A DNA stretch of 64,000 nt, taken from positions 930,001 through 994,000 of the forward strand of contig CALJHC010000003.1 of assembly GCA_938075415.1 (NCBI GenBank). The letters are read 5' to 3'. The first letter of the stretch is position 1, and each line of letters begins with the position of its first letter. The position numbers and the translations under genes were made by a program. Source of the stretch: an uncultured Rubripirellula sp. (GTDB lineage: Bacteria; Planctomycetota; Planctomycetia; Pirellulales; Pirellulaceae). Below are positions 10,100 through 18,588 of this stretch, piece after piece. Below the pieces are notes generated by a model. It was not told where the DNA came from. It did not search any database and worked only from the letters and a program-made list of their open reading frames with translations.

Positions 10100-11305
10100 T
10101 TAGGCAACAGATCGGCAAATTTTTGCCTGATCAGGACGTATTTTCCGATTGACCGCCACGGCTTCTACGATCCACTCAGCAGCACGCTGCGACGCTCCCG
10201 GTCGCGCAAAACGTGCCGATAATTCTTCAAGCGTCTGCACCGTTCGGGCTCGATACGCATCATCAGCTAAAAACCGATCAACGGTATCTGAAATGACCTT
10301 CACCGCCGGGTCTGTATTTCCAACGGAAATCACCTCCGGATAGACCATTTGCTCTCCCATCAAATTCGGTAGCGTAAAACTATCAAGATGCACCAGGCGC
10401 TTCGCAATGGCGTGAGTGACCCGACCGACGCGGTAAACCACCACGGCAGGTGTTCTTCGTGCCATCAACTCGAGGCTAACACTGCCGCTGACCATCATTG
10501 CACACTCAGACGATTCAATCACTTCGCTGGTTCGCTCGACGAAAAACTCAATCGGAAGATGACGATCGGAATCAAGCAACGATTCGCGGCAACGATCTCG
10601 CTGCTTTTGCCGGTAACAAGCCACGAGAAACTTTGCTTCGGGATGTTGTCGATGCAGTTGTCGAATCGACGCTAACATTATCGGCCAATTCTGACTCACC
10701 TCATTGTTCCTCGATCCAGGCAAAACTGCTACTAATCTGGATCCTGATGCTTTTACTTGTTCAAAACGACTTATCAATTTCGCATCAGGAACAGACTGTT
10801 CAACGGCATCAAAAAAAGGGTGGCCAACATAAACGCTTGGCACCTGATTATCAGAAAAATAATTTTGCTCGATTGGCAAGACCGCTAGAACATGGTCGAC
10901 CAATTGACGCATCTTCCTGATGCGCCATCCGCCCCAAGCCCAAAGCTGCGGTGGGCAGTAATAATAGACGGGTATCCCATACTTCTTCGCACGCCTTGCA
11001 ATGTGCCAGTTGAAGCCGGGGAAATCGACGAGGACGACCGCATCGACTGTTCCCTCTTGAAAGATACGCTCGGCTTCACGAGCGAACTGCAAGAACTTTC
11101 GAATCTTGGGTACCACCTCAAGAAAGCCAACCACAGCATGTTGCGTGAGATCCTCATCGATGCTGCATCCAGCTGCCTCCATCTCAGAGCCACCAAAGCC
11201 TCGAAACCGAAAGTTGTCTTGAGTACCTTTGATCTGCTGAATCAAGCGAGCAGCGTGCTGATCTCCGCTTGGCTCTCCAACCGAGAAGAATAGATTTCGG
11301 GTCAT
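10100..11305 (-). CDS. lpxB: Lipid-A-disaccharide synthase LpxB
   Basis: LpxB joins UDP-2,3-diacylglucosamine and lipid X to make the lipid A disaccharide on the inner face of the cytoplasmic membrane. The 401-aa protein opens with FSVGEPSGDQHAARLI, the family signature. It continues with FRGFGGSEMEAAGCSI, VVGFLEVVPKI, VLVDFPGFNW and YYYCPPQLWAWGGWR. The C-terminal GT-B half has AVLPGSRNNEV, ECAMMVSGSVSLELM and PNLMGEQMVYPE. The start MTRNLFFSVGEPSGD is normal for the family. It indicates an LPS-type outer membrane. It stands apart from other lipid A genes. Confidence 0.95.
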   Translation of the reverse strand: MTRNLFFSVGEPSGDQHAARLIQQIKGTQDNFRFRGFGGSEMEAAGCSIDEDLTQHAVVGFLEVVPKIRKFLQFAREAERIFQEGTVDAVVLVDFPGFNWHIARRAKKYGIPVYYYCPPQLWAWGGWRIRKMRQLVDHVLAVLPIEQNYFSDNQVPSVYVGHPFFDAVEQSVPDAKLISRFEQVKASGSRLVAVLPGSRNNEVSQNWPIMLASIRQLHRQHPEAKFLVACYRQKQRDRCRESLLDSDRHLPIEFFVERTSEVIESSECAMMVSGSVSLELMARRTPAVVVYRVGRVTHAIAKRLVHLDSFTLPNLMGEQMVYPEVISVGNTDPAVKVISDTVDRFLADDAYRARTVQTLEELSARFARPGASQRAAEWIVEAVAVNRKIRPDQAKICRSVA

Positions 11306-11481
11306 TGACCGGCACCAGGACTGTTAGAAAAAGCTTGAGACCACCCCTCCGGAGAGTCAGTAGTAAAAATGATAGCGAATAAAGTCAATGCTAATCATCA
11401 GAGCTGGAACACACCGACTGGCGAAATTGATGGTTTAAACCGTCAATTCGATTGGTGTGGAGCGAACTCACAATCCCTCCC

Positions 11482-11522
11482 AAAAAAAATGGCCCGCCAA
11501 GGATAACCTCGGCGGACCATTT
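11482..11522 (-). terminator. Rho-independent terminator after the Cys-rich gene
   Basis: The arm at 11487-11498 (AAATGGCCCGCC) pairs with 11511-11522 (GGCGGACCATTT) with one mismatch, and the inner AGG/CCT extends the stem. Read on the minus strand, the stem runs into TTTTTTTTGGG. It lies about 50 bases past the stop of the Cys-rich repeat gene. Confidence 0.88.
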
Positions 11523-11570
11523 GATTCACTACGTCTGAAGGGTACTCAGAGCATCTCCATCGATAGAAAA

Positions 11571-12308
11571 CTATCGAACGTAGACAGCACTGGCCTGAAT
11601 GACGCGGCGATTGGTGGACACTCTTACGCTTGGGTCAACCACAGGAGCTGGAATTGGAGCAGCTCTCATCGCTGCTGCAGGTGCAGCAACTCCACAAGCT
11701 GGCTCACATCCACATGCAGGCTCTTCACAACCACAAGCTGGCTCTTCTCCGCCTTGACCAGCGTCACAAGAGTCGCAGTCGGAGCTGGTCAAGCACGAGG
11801 GGAACAACTTAGCAAGTAGTCCACCACAGCTGGGTGCAGCAGCCGAATCACAACCGTTGTCGTCTCCAGCAGGCTCACAGCCACATGCTGGATCTTCTCC
11901 CGCCGAATCATCACAGCTGCTATCACAGCCACTCATCGTTGGGAAGAGCTTCGAAAGCAATCCACCGCACTTGGGTGCCGCTGAATCACATCCAGAATCA
12001 CATCCAGCAGCAGGTTCGCAACCGCAGGCTGGATCTTCATTCGCTGCAGGTGCTTCACAGCCACAAGCTGGCTCTTCACATCCGCAAGCTGGTTCCTCAG
12101 TGCCTGCAGGTGCTTCACAGCCACAAGCTGGCTCTTCACATCCACAAGCTGGTTCAGCTTCGCAATCAGCTGGTGCTTCGCAGCACGCGGTGTCGCAACT
12201 GCTGCCACACTTGATTCCGAGCATTCGATCTAAAAGGTCAAAGCCGAATGATGGGCTGCTGATACTGCAACCAATCACGATGGCCATTGTCATTATTGTC
12301 CGCTTCAT
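11571..12308 (-). CDS. Secreted cysteine-rich repeat protein
   Basis: From the ATG at 12308 the protein has 245 aa. MKRTIMTMAIVIGC... reads as a signal peptide; cleavage could follow SFG, or VIGC could act as a lipobox. The mature part holds 32 Cys, including eight copies of (E/D)PACGC, often in pairs seven residues apart. Two copies of CGGLL(S/A)KLFP are each followed by a Cys/Ser/Asp-rich stretch. The C-terminus is Pro/Ala-rich, then basic. The layout suggests a cell-surface protein held by disulfides or binding metal; this is inference. The frame is open further upstream to 12485, but a GGGAG site before 12308 and the signal peptide favour the shorter form. A strong terminator follows. Confidence 0.7.
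   Translation of the reverse strand: MKRTIMTMAIVIGCSISSPSFGFDLLDRMLGIKCGSSCDTACCEAPADCEAEPACGCEEPACGCEAPAGTEEPACGCEEPACGCEAPAANEDPACGCEPAAGCDSGCDSAAPKCGGLLSKLFPTMSGCDSSCDDSAGEDPACGCEPAGDDNGCDSAAAPSCGGLLAKLFPSCLTSSDCDSCDAGQGGEEPACGCEEPACGCEPACGVAAPAAAMRAAPIPAPVVDPSVRVSTNRRVIQASAVYVR
12044..12155. repeat. Tandem DNA repeat with a 60-bp period inside the Cys-rich gene
   Basis: A block of about 52 bases beginning CTGCAGGTGCTTCACAGCCA at 12044 recurs at 12104 with almost no change, so the period is exactly 60 bp (20 codons). It encodes the paired EPACGC units and a linker. Shorter, more diverged copies extend across about 11690-12180. The near identity points to recent duplication by slippage or unequal exchange. 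Confidence 0.75.
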
Positions 12309-12973
12309 TGGAGCCACGTCTCCCTTTCTCAATTTGGCGGGGCGGTTCGCCTTAACCTTCGCGAACACCAGCTTGATTGACAGGTCAGCGGCAACATGAC
12401 CGGAGGTGCAGTCGTCGGACGAAGTCGCCGGCGAGCACACCTCAATAAGTCTTTCGATCAACACAAGCGGGTCGGGTGCGGACACCCAGCCCGCCGACTT
12501 CGTTCAGTTGATCGGTTTCCGCTGAATTGCTTTCTCGAGCAATCGGTCTTCGAGTACAAAGGTTGTCGGCAAGGTTGCTGACATCCTCTGCCAGTCACCT
12601 TTTCAGACTTTGTCACAACTAGTGCGCCGGAAGGCTACAAGCCAAACAGCGTTATTTGTGATCCGTATTCGTATCGACGCGGATTGCCGCTTTAATCAGT
12701 GTTCTGAGCGATTTTTACCCTGTTGGAAAGCTTTAACGACTACGCAATTTGTGCGGGTGCATCTGCCTGATCGCGTTGCATGGAAAATTCAATCGGAAGT
12801 CGATAAAATCTACCGTCCGCGGAATCGGTTATTCCGCGTTAAAACCAAGAAAACCTAAAAACCCCCTCCGCAGAACCACTCTTTGTCACCGTCGGTCAGC
12901 GTCTTCTGGATCAACGATCGGATCAGGGGCAAATGCTTCCAGAATTCTTCCTAAAACCCTAAGGTGAACAAAA
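12309..12973. other. Intergenic region with inverted repeats between divergent genes
   Basis: This covers the upstream regions of the Cys-rich gene (minus) and the cupin gene (plus). ACGAAGTCG (12419-12427) and CGACTTCGT (12495-12503) are a perfect 9-bp inverted repeat that would lie in the leader of the Cys-rich transcript. Closer to the cupin gene, CGCGGAAT (12818-12825) and ATTCCGCG (12831-12838) form a perfect 8-bp dyad with a 5-base spacer. I found no known RNA family and no supported gene. Confidence 0.45.
12818..12838. promoter_or_regulatory. Perfect 8-bp dyad upstream of the cupin gene
   Basis: CGCGGAAT and ATTCCGCG flank CGGTT. No T-run follows on either strand, so it is a weak terminator candidate. 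It lies about 135 bases before the cupin start and could be an operator or a leader hairpin. Confidence 0.3.
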
Positions 12974-13321
12974 GTGGCCAGCGAAGCAGAAATGATCGAC
13001 CTGACCACCCTGCCGCCTATCGACTGCCCTTGCGGAATTGCCCGTCGTGCCTTCGCTGATCGTCCAGAATTCCCCGGAACCGTGCATTTGACGGACATCA
13101 GCCGGGATGCACGAGAACACTTTCACCAGACTCATACGGAGGTGTACGTGATTTTATCCTGCTCTCCGGGCGCTGTGATTGAACTGGATGGTATTCCTCA
13201 CAAAGTCAAACCGCTAACGGCAGTGCTAATCCCTCCGGGTGTCAGACATCGGGCTGTGGGCGAGATGAGAACGCTGATTATTTGCAATCCGAACTTTGAC
13301 CCAACAGATGAGATTTTCTAG
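12974..13321 (+). CDS. Small cupin-domain protein
   Basis: The 115-aa protein is a single cupin barrel. Motif 1 is seen as HFHQTHTEVYVILSCSPGAVIELDG, with His and Glu metal ligands. Motif 2 is PLTAVLIPPGVRHRAVG with the last His ligand. Cupins bind a metal and serve as small enzymes or sugar- and ligand-sensing proteins; the substrate cannot be read here. The start is a GTG at 12974 with AAGGTG just upstream; an ATG at 12992 is an alternative. It precedes the PQQ-propeller gene by about 108 bases on the same strand, but co-transcription is uncertain. Confidence 0.8.
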   Translation: MASEAEMIDLTTLPPIDCPCGIARRAFADRPEFPGTVHLTDISRDAREHFHQTHTEVYVILSCSPGAVIELDGIPHKVKPLTAVLIPPGVRHRAVGEMRTLIICNPNFDPTDEIF

Positions 13322-13429
13322 CGGATATCGGAACTCATCGCTTTTGCTTAACATTTATCATTAGACTGATGGGTTCTGACGTCTGAGTCAGGGTCCTTCC
13401 TTCCCTCACAATCCCTCCCGAGCCACGTC

Positions 13430-15688
13430 ATGCGTTTGCGTTCGAAATCTTCACTTTACCCTTCATTGGTTGCCCTTACCTTCTGTCTTGGTAGCAGCTC
13501 CCTCGTCTTCTCTGCGGATTGGCCCTACTGGCGCGGTCCCAAGTTTGATGGAACCGCGGAGGCGTCGAACCTGCCAGACGACTGGGACCCCGAAGGCGGC
13601 GAGGGGAGTAACCTGTTATGGGTTCGCGACGATATCGGCGGACCGTGTACCCCGGTCGTGATGAATGGAAAACTTTACACGATCCAGAGGTCAGAACCCG
13701 GGACCGCACGTGAGGGCGAAAAAGTTGTCTGCCTTGATGCTGCCACTGGCGAGACCCTCTGGGAGAACAATTATAATGTTTGGCTCTCGGATGTTCCTGC
13801 TGAACGAGTGGGTTGGAGCAGCGTCGTCGGTGATCCAGAAACCGGCTACGTCTACGCTCTTGGTGCTTGTGACATCTTCAACTGTATCGATGGATCTACC
13901 GGCGAAACCATTTGGAGCAGGCCGCTACATGAGCATTTTGGCATGCTCAGCACCTACGGCGGTCGAACCAACTTCCCAGTGGTTCATGAAGACCTCGTCA
14001 TCATCAGTGGAATCATCATCAACTGGGGTAACGCAGCGAAGCCAAACCATCGTCTGATCGGTATGGACAAGAAGTCGGGAGAAATCCGTTGGTTCAGCGG
14101 AACTCGTGATCTTCCCTATGACACGACCTATTCAGCACCCAGCCTGGTAACCATTGACGGGCAACGTCAATTAGTCATGGGTGCCGGAGATGGCGCCATT
14201 TGGGGGTTCCAGCCGAGGACCGGCAAGCCGCTTTGGCATTACAACCTGTCACGACGCGGAATCTTTGCCACACCTTTGATCGTTGGCAACCGAGTTTTTG
14301 CGAGCCACAGCGAAGAAAATGTTGCTCCCTTTAATAACCTCATGGGAGGCGTCGCTGGGCTGGAGATCTCAGGCACGGGAGACGAGACAACCGTAAAGGA
14401 ATTATGGAAGCAAATGGAAGTTGTTTGCGGCTACAGTGAACCGATCTTGATCGGAGAAAGGCTTTACGTCGTTGACGATCGATGCAAGATGTGGATTTTT
14501 GATGCTACCTCCGGCGAGCCAATTGTTGAACGGAAAGCCTTCGTTGGAAGTCGACAACGCTCCGCTTTACTCCATGCTGATGGAAAAATTTATGTGCTAA
14601 GTGAGAATGGTCGCTGGGCTGTGGTAGCACCCACCGAGGATGGCTTCGAGGTACTTAATAAGGGGCGAATTCGAGATGGTGATTTCGCGGGATCGCCAAT
14701 TGTCGCCGACGCAAAACTTTACTTCCCCAGCACCACCGCCCTGTATTGCGTCTCGACAGAAAACGCCACGCAAACACCGCAAGTGCTTGCCGATTCATTG
14801 GGCGAAGAAACACCCGTGTCAGAGAATACCGACATCACTCAAATTCAAGTCTTTCCCTCAGAAGCGATTTTAAAGCCGGGCGAACAAATGGAGTTGCAAA
14901 CCAACTTCTTCAACCGCCTCGGTCAAAAAGTTGACAACACCGGCTCGGTCGCCTTTGAAGTAACCGGTGCAGGTTCGATAAGCGGTAATGTCTACACCGC
15001 TCCTGATGATGCTGAACACACGGGTGTAACAATCACCGCGAAAGTCGGCTCGGTCAGCGGGTCCATGCGATTACGGATTGTTCCTGAATTGCCTTGGAAT
15101 TTCACGTTTGATGGATTGAAGGATCCACCACTTTCTTGGGTTGGTGCTCGATATCGTCATGTGATTCGTGAAGTGGATGGCTCCTCCGCTTTGGTCAAAA
15201 TCAATACGATCCCCAAGGGCGCTAGAAGTCGCGCGTGGATGGGGCCGAGCGAACTAACAAACTACACCATCAGTGCAGATGCTCGGGGCGCGAGAATGAG
15301 CGACCAATTGCCGGACATTGGACTGACCAACCTTGGTTACGTACTCGACCTCATGGGCGAGAGTCAACAACTGCAGATACGCACCTGGTCTGCTCAAAAT
15401 CGAATTTCGCTTGGCAATGATCGTTCCACGGTCGGCTTCGAATGGAAGGAAGACATTTGGTATCGCATGAAATTTCGCGTTGATATCGAAAGTGAGTCTT
15501 CCGCCGCAGTTGCAATTCTTCGCGGCAAAGTTTGGCCAAAAAATGAAGCCGAACCAGATGCATGGACGATCACCGCCACCGATGAATCACCGAACTTGGC
15601 AGCGTCACCCGGTCTCTACGGAAATGCCAAGGTCGCTGAACTCTACCTCGATAATATCGAAGTTGCTGCAAACAAAGATGAGCCTTGA
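13430..15688 (+). CDS. Exported PQQ-type beta-propeller protein with C-terminal sandwich domains
   Basis: The 752-aa protein has a signal peptide (VALTFCLGSSSLVFSA) followed by ADWPYWRGPKFDG, the usual opening of planctomycete outer-membrane-assembly-like propellers. Blades are marked by repeats such as VVCLDAATGETLWENN, FNCIDGSTGETIWSRP and MDKKSGEIRWFSG up to about residue 450. A bacterial Ig-like segment follows (ITQIQVFPSEAILKPGEQ, then VTGAGSISGNVYTAPDD). The last 190 residues resemble a concanavalin-like sandwich domain (WNFTFDGLKDPPLSW). No PQQ ligand set can be verified, so it may be a scaffold rather than a dehydrogenase. The next propeller gene starts 106 bases on. Confidence 0.82.
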   Translation: MRLRSKSSLYPSLVALTFCLGSSSLVFSADWPYWRGPKFDGTAEASNLPDDWDPEGGEGSNLLWVRDDIGGPCTPVVMNGKLYTIQRSEPGTAREGEKVVCLDAATGETLWENNYNVWLSDVPAERVGWSSVVGDPETGYVYALGACDIFNCIDGSTGETIWSRPLHEHFGMLSTYGGRTNFPVVHEDLVIISGIIINWGNAAKPNHRLIGMDKKSGEIRWFSGTRDLPYDTTYSAPSLVTIDGQRQLVMGAGDGAIWGFQPRTGKPLWHYNLSRRGIFATPLIVGNRVFASHSEENVAPFNNLMGGVAGLEISGTGDETTVKELWKQMEVVCGYSEPILIGERLYVVDDRCKMWIFDATSGEPIVERKAFVGSRQRSALLHADGKIYVLSENGRWAVVAPTEDGFEVLNKGRIRDGDFAGSPIVADAKLYFPSTTALYCVSTENATQTPQVLADSLGEETPVSENTDITQIQVFPSEAILKPGEQMELQTNFFNRLGQKVDNTGSVAFEVTGAGSISGNVYTAPDDAEHTGVTITAKVGSVSGSMRLRIVPELPWNFTFDGLKDPPLSWVGARYRHVIREVDGSSALVKINTIPKGARSRAWMGPSELTNYTISADARGARMSDQLPDIGLTNLGYVLDLMGESQQLQIRTWSAQNRISLGNDRSTVGFEWKEDIWYRMKFRVDIESESSAAVAILRGKVWPKNEAEPDAWTITATDESPNLAASPGLYGNAKVAELYLDNIEVAANKDEP

Positions 15689-15794
15689 TCAACTGATACC
15701 AACCCCTCTCGAAACCACCACTCACTCCGGTTCGAGTGTCGTCAAAACTTGCTTCAAACCATTCCCACCTATCTCATTCCCTTGCCTCTGAAAC

Positions 15795-17969
15795 ATGTTG
15801 AAAAAAGAACTAACTGCTGGGTCGCTACTTTTAACCGCAATGCTCGCTGGCTGTCTTGCCATAGTTGTCATGAGTGGATGCAAGCCACCGACTTCTGAGA
15901 ATTTGGATCTTTCCACTGGCGAGTATCAGCCTGAAGCGACTGGTTCAAGCAATGTGACTTCACAAGAGGATTCGGTGTCCAGCAACCTTACCGCAGGACC
16001 CAGCAGCACAGTGGAAACGCCTTCAGAAAGTGAAGCGACTGAAACTGTACCACCAGTGGACGCGCAGTCTTCGCAAGAAGAATTTGCGGCACCAGAGGTC
16101 GTGATGACCTCGGGTGGTGACTGGCCTCAATGGGGTGGAACTCGCGAAAAGAACAATGTGCCCGGCGTGAAGGATGCACCAACGGAGTGGAACATTGGCA
16201 AGTTTGATCGTCGCACTGGAGAGTGGGATAAAACGAAGGCTCAGAACATCAACTGGTATGGCAAACTTGGCAGCCAAACCTATGGAAACCCCGTCATTGC
16301 GGGGGGACGGGTTTACGTCGGCACCAATAATGGGGCAGGACATATTCAACGCTACCCCTCCGAGGTTGACCTTGGGTGTCTTCTCGCATTCGAAGAGAAA
16401 ACGGGTGAGTTTCTCTGGCAGCACAGTAGCGAGAAATTGATCACGGGCCGTGTTCATGACTGGCCTCTTCAAGGGATCTGCTGTGCACCGCTCGTGGAAG
16501 GGGACCGTCTTTGGTTCGTAACCAACCGGGGTGAAGTTCGTTGCGTTGATACCGAGGGTTTCTACGATGACGAAGATGACGGACCGGTAAAAGAAGAAAC
16601 CGCATTCGTCGCTGCATTCATGAATGCAGGTCCCGCCGCTGAATCTCATGCCGCTACAGTCGCAGCCCTCGCCGAGGGCACTTTGGCCGATGTTGCGAAG
16701 GAGCTGCTTGCTACGGCTGGTGAGCCAATTGAGGGAGAAGTTGCAATCGAGACGGTCACCGAGGGTAAAGCTTGGAAACTAACGGGTAATTTCAACGGCG
16801 TCGATCGAACGATCATGGCAAAGCAAATCGGTCCCAGAATATCATTCTTTAAAAATCTGGGTGTCAATGACAAGCGAGATGCTGACGTGGTCTGGGTTTA
16901 CAACATGATGGGCCCTCAAATGGGGATTAGCCAACACAACATGTGCTCCTGCAGCGTAACCAGCTACGGTGACCTTCTTCTTATCAATACCAGTAACGGT
17001 CTTGATGAATCTCATTTGAACCTTCCTGCCCCTGAAGCACCCAGCTTCATCTGCATGAATAAGAACACTGGCGAGCTGCTATGGAGCGACAGTTCCCCGG
17101 GAGCCAACATCCTGCACGGCCAATGGTCCAGTCCGTCCGTCGGAATTTTCAACGATGTTCCACAGGCCCTCTTCGCCGGTGGTGATGGCATTCTCTACAG
17201 CTTTCGGGCTGATGAAGGCAAAGATGGCAAGCCTGAGCTTCTCTGGAAATTTGATTGCAATCCTAAAACAAGCAAGTGGATTCTAGGGGGTGAGGGAACT
17301 CGCAATAACCTCATCGCTACGCCAGTTGCCTACAATGGACTGGTTTATATCGCCGTCGGTCAGGATCCCGAACATGGTGAGGGTGAAGGTCATCTTTGGT
17401 GCATCGACCCCAATAAACGCGGCGATATCTCTCCGACCTTGGCCATGAAGATTGACGACAATGGTGAACGAACACCGATTCCTCACCGACGAATCCAAGC
17501 GGTTGAGCCTGAGAATGGAGAGGTCGAGGTCGATAACCCGAACTCTGGGGTACTTTGGCATTACAGCATGAACGATAGCAACGGCGATGGAGAAATCGAT
17601 TTCGAAGAGAAAATGCATCGCTCCATTGGAACCTGCGCGATCAAAGATAATGTCCTCTACCTGGCGGATTTCTCTGGTCTCGTCCACTGCTTGGATGCTC
17701 GAGGATCAAAGGATGGAAAAGCAATCGTCCATTTCACCTATGACATGCTGGCGCAGAGTTGGGGCAGTCCTCTCATTGCAAACGGTCACGTTTACATTGG
17801 CGATGAGGATGGTGATGTCGCAATCTTTGAATTCGGCAGTGAAAACGTAGAACCCGTTGATGAAATCAACATGGGCAGCAGTGTTTACAGTACGCCTGTT
17901 GCAGCCAACGACACGCTCTTCATCAGCACGAAAGACAAGCTTTTCTCAATCAGTTCAAAAAAAGACTAG
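15795..17969 (+). CDS. PQQ-type beta-propeller lipoprotein with an insertion
   Basis: The 724-aa protein begins with a hydrophobic segment ending in VVMSGCKPP, a lipobox-like site near residue 34, so it is probably a lipoprotein. A Ser/Thr/Glu-rich linker of about 80 residues follows. The propeller opens with GGDWPQWGGTREKNNVPG, and blades show LLAFEEKTGEFLWQH, CMNKNTGELLWSD and WCIDPNKRG. An acidic stretch near DDEDDGPVKEE and an Ala-rich helical insertion (about residues 255-355) break the regular blade pattern. A further loop near NDSNGDGEIDFEEK looks like a calcium-binding EF-hand type sequence. It is paired with the propeller gene upstream. Confidence 0.8.
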   Translation: MLKKELTAGSLLLTAMLAGCLAIVVMSGCKPPTSENLDLSTGEYQPEATGSSNVTSQEDSVSSNLTAGPSSTVETPSESEATETVPPVDAQSSQEEFAAPEVVMTSGGDWPQWGGTREKNNVPGVKDAPTEWNIGKFDRRTGEWDKTKAQNINWYGKLGSQTYGNPVIAGGRVYVGTNNGAGHIQRYPSEVDLGCLLAFEEKTGEFLWQHSSEKLITGRVHDWPLQGICCAPLVEGDRLWFVTNRGEVRCVDTEGFYDDEDDGPVKEETAFVAAFMNAGPAAESHAATVAALAEGTLADVAKELLATAGEPIEGEVAIETVTEGKAWKLTGNFNGVDRTIMAKQIGPRISFFKNLGVNDKRDADVVWVYNMMGPQMGISQHNMCSCSVTSYGDLLLINTSNGLDESHLNLPAPEAPSFICMNKNTGELLWSDSSPGANILHGQWSSPSVGIFNDVPQALFAGGDGILYSFRADEGKDGKPELLWKFDCNPKTSKWILGGEGTRNNLIATPVAYNGLVYIAVGQDPEHGEGEGHLWCIDPNKRGDISPTLAMKIDDNGERTPIPHRRIQAVEPENGEVEVDNPNSGVLWHYSMNDSNGDGEIDFEEKMHRSIGTCAIKDNVLYLADFSGLVHCLDARGSKDGKAIVHFTYDMLAQSWGSPLIANGHVYIGDEDGDVAIFEFGSENVEPVDEINMGSSVYSTPVAANDTLFISTKDKLFSISSKKD

Positions 17970-18021
17970 AAGCAACACGCAGTGGGTCATTGATCCGTTC
18001 AGAAAATTGAGATTGAGCCAA

Positions 18022-18047
18022 CACGGTAACTCGATGAGCTTGCCGTG
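18022..18047 (+). other. Hairpin between the propeller gene and the receiver gene
   Basis: CACGGTAACTC pairs with GAG plus TTGCCGTG around a GAT loop, with one G-T pair and one bulged C. It lies 53 bases past the propeller stop. No T-run follows, so it is not a classical terminator; it may protect a 3' end. Confidence 0.35.
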
Positions 18048-18093
18048 AGATGAAACTTAAGCTTCATGAAGAGATTACTTAGATTAAGAGAGA

Positions 18094-18471
18094 ATGGCCA
18101 AAACACTACTTGATTGCGGCAACTGTCCGCCTGATTTCAATAGCATTCAAAATCTTGCTCTCAAAGCCTTCAATGCAAAGGTGTTGCAAACTCATGGCCT
18201 CGATGACACGATTGCCATGATTCGTTCAACAAAGATTGACCTCGTCACCATTAATCGCAAGCTTGACCGTGACTACAGTGATGGCATCAAGATTGCCGAA
18301 GCGATTAAATCTGATCCCGATATTTGCGACACTCCTGTGATGCTGATCACGAACTACGAAGATCATCAAGATGCGGCTGTGGCAATCGGTTGCGAACGAG
18401 GCTTTGGCAAACTATCGATGGCAGCACCATCGACTCGCGAACTACTGCGCCCCTTTCTTGGTGAATCCTAG
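18094..18471 (+). CDS. Degenerate receiver-domain protein
   Basis: This 125-aa protein has the length and strand pattern of a CheY-like receiver. The site that normally carries the phospho-acceptor Asp reads LVTINRKLDRDYSDG, with Asn-Arg at residues 54-55 instead of Asp. The N-terminal acidic pair is missing (LLDCGNCPPDF). The later Lys is kept in GFGKLSM, and PVMLITNYED matches the fourth strand. Phosphorylation at the usual site is therefore unlikely. There is no output domain. It may act as a pseudo-receiver that binds a partner. It stands alone between the propeller gene and panD. Confidence 0.7.
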   Translation: MAKTLLDCGNCPPDFNSIQNLALKAFNAKVLQTHGLDDTIAMIRSTKIDLVTINRKLDRDYSDGIKIAEAIKSDPDICDTPVMLITNYEDHQDAAVAIGCERGFGKLSMAAPSTRELLRPFLGES

Positions 18472-18588
18472 GCAACGTTGGTTTACGGCGAACCATTAGA
18501 TTCGTCGCTCACCTTGCTTCACGACCCTTCTCAGCCCAAAAATCTTAGGTAGATTGGAGAGTGTCCGAAACACTCTCTTGGCGATTCG

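Noticed and set aside
11690-12180. Regularly spaced short repeats, at first like a CRISPR array
   Set aside because: Copies are contiguous, in codon phase, lack unique spacers and lie inside a coding frame.
11630-12399. Long plus-strand frames across the Cys-rich gene, with Ser/Gln/Ala/Gly repeats
   Set aside because: They are the opposite-strand reading of the EPACGC repeats. The minus frame has a signal peptide, a ribosome binding site and a terminator; the plus frames have none.
12309-12485. An N-terminal extension of the Cys-rich protein
   Set aside because: The signal peptide and GGGAG site place the start at 12308, and the upstream DNA holds inverted repeats more like a leader.
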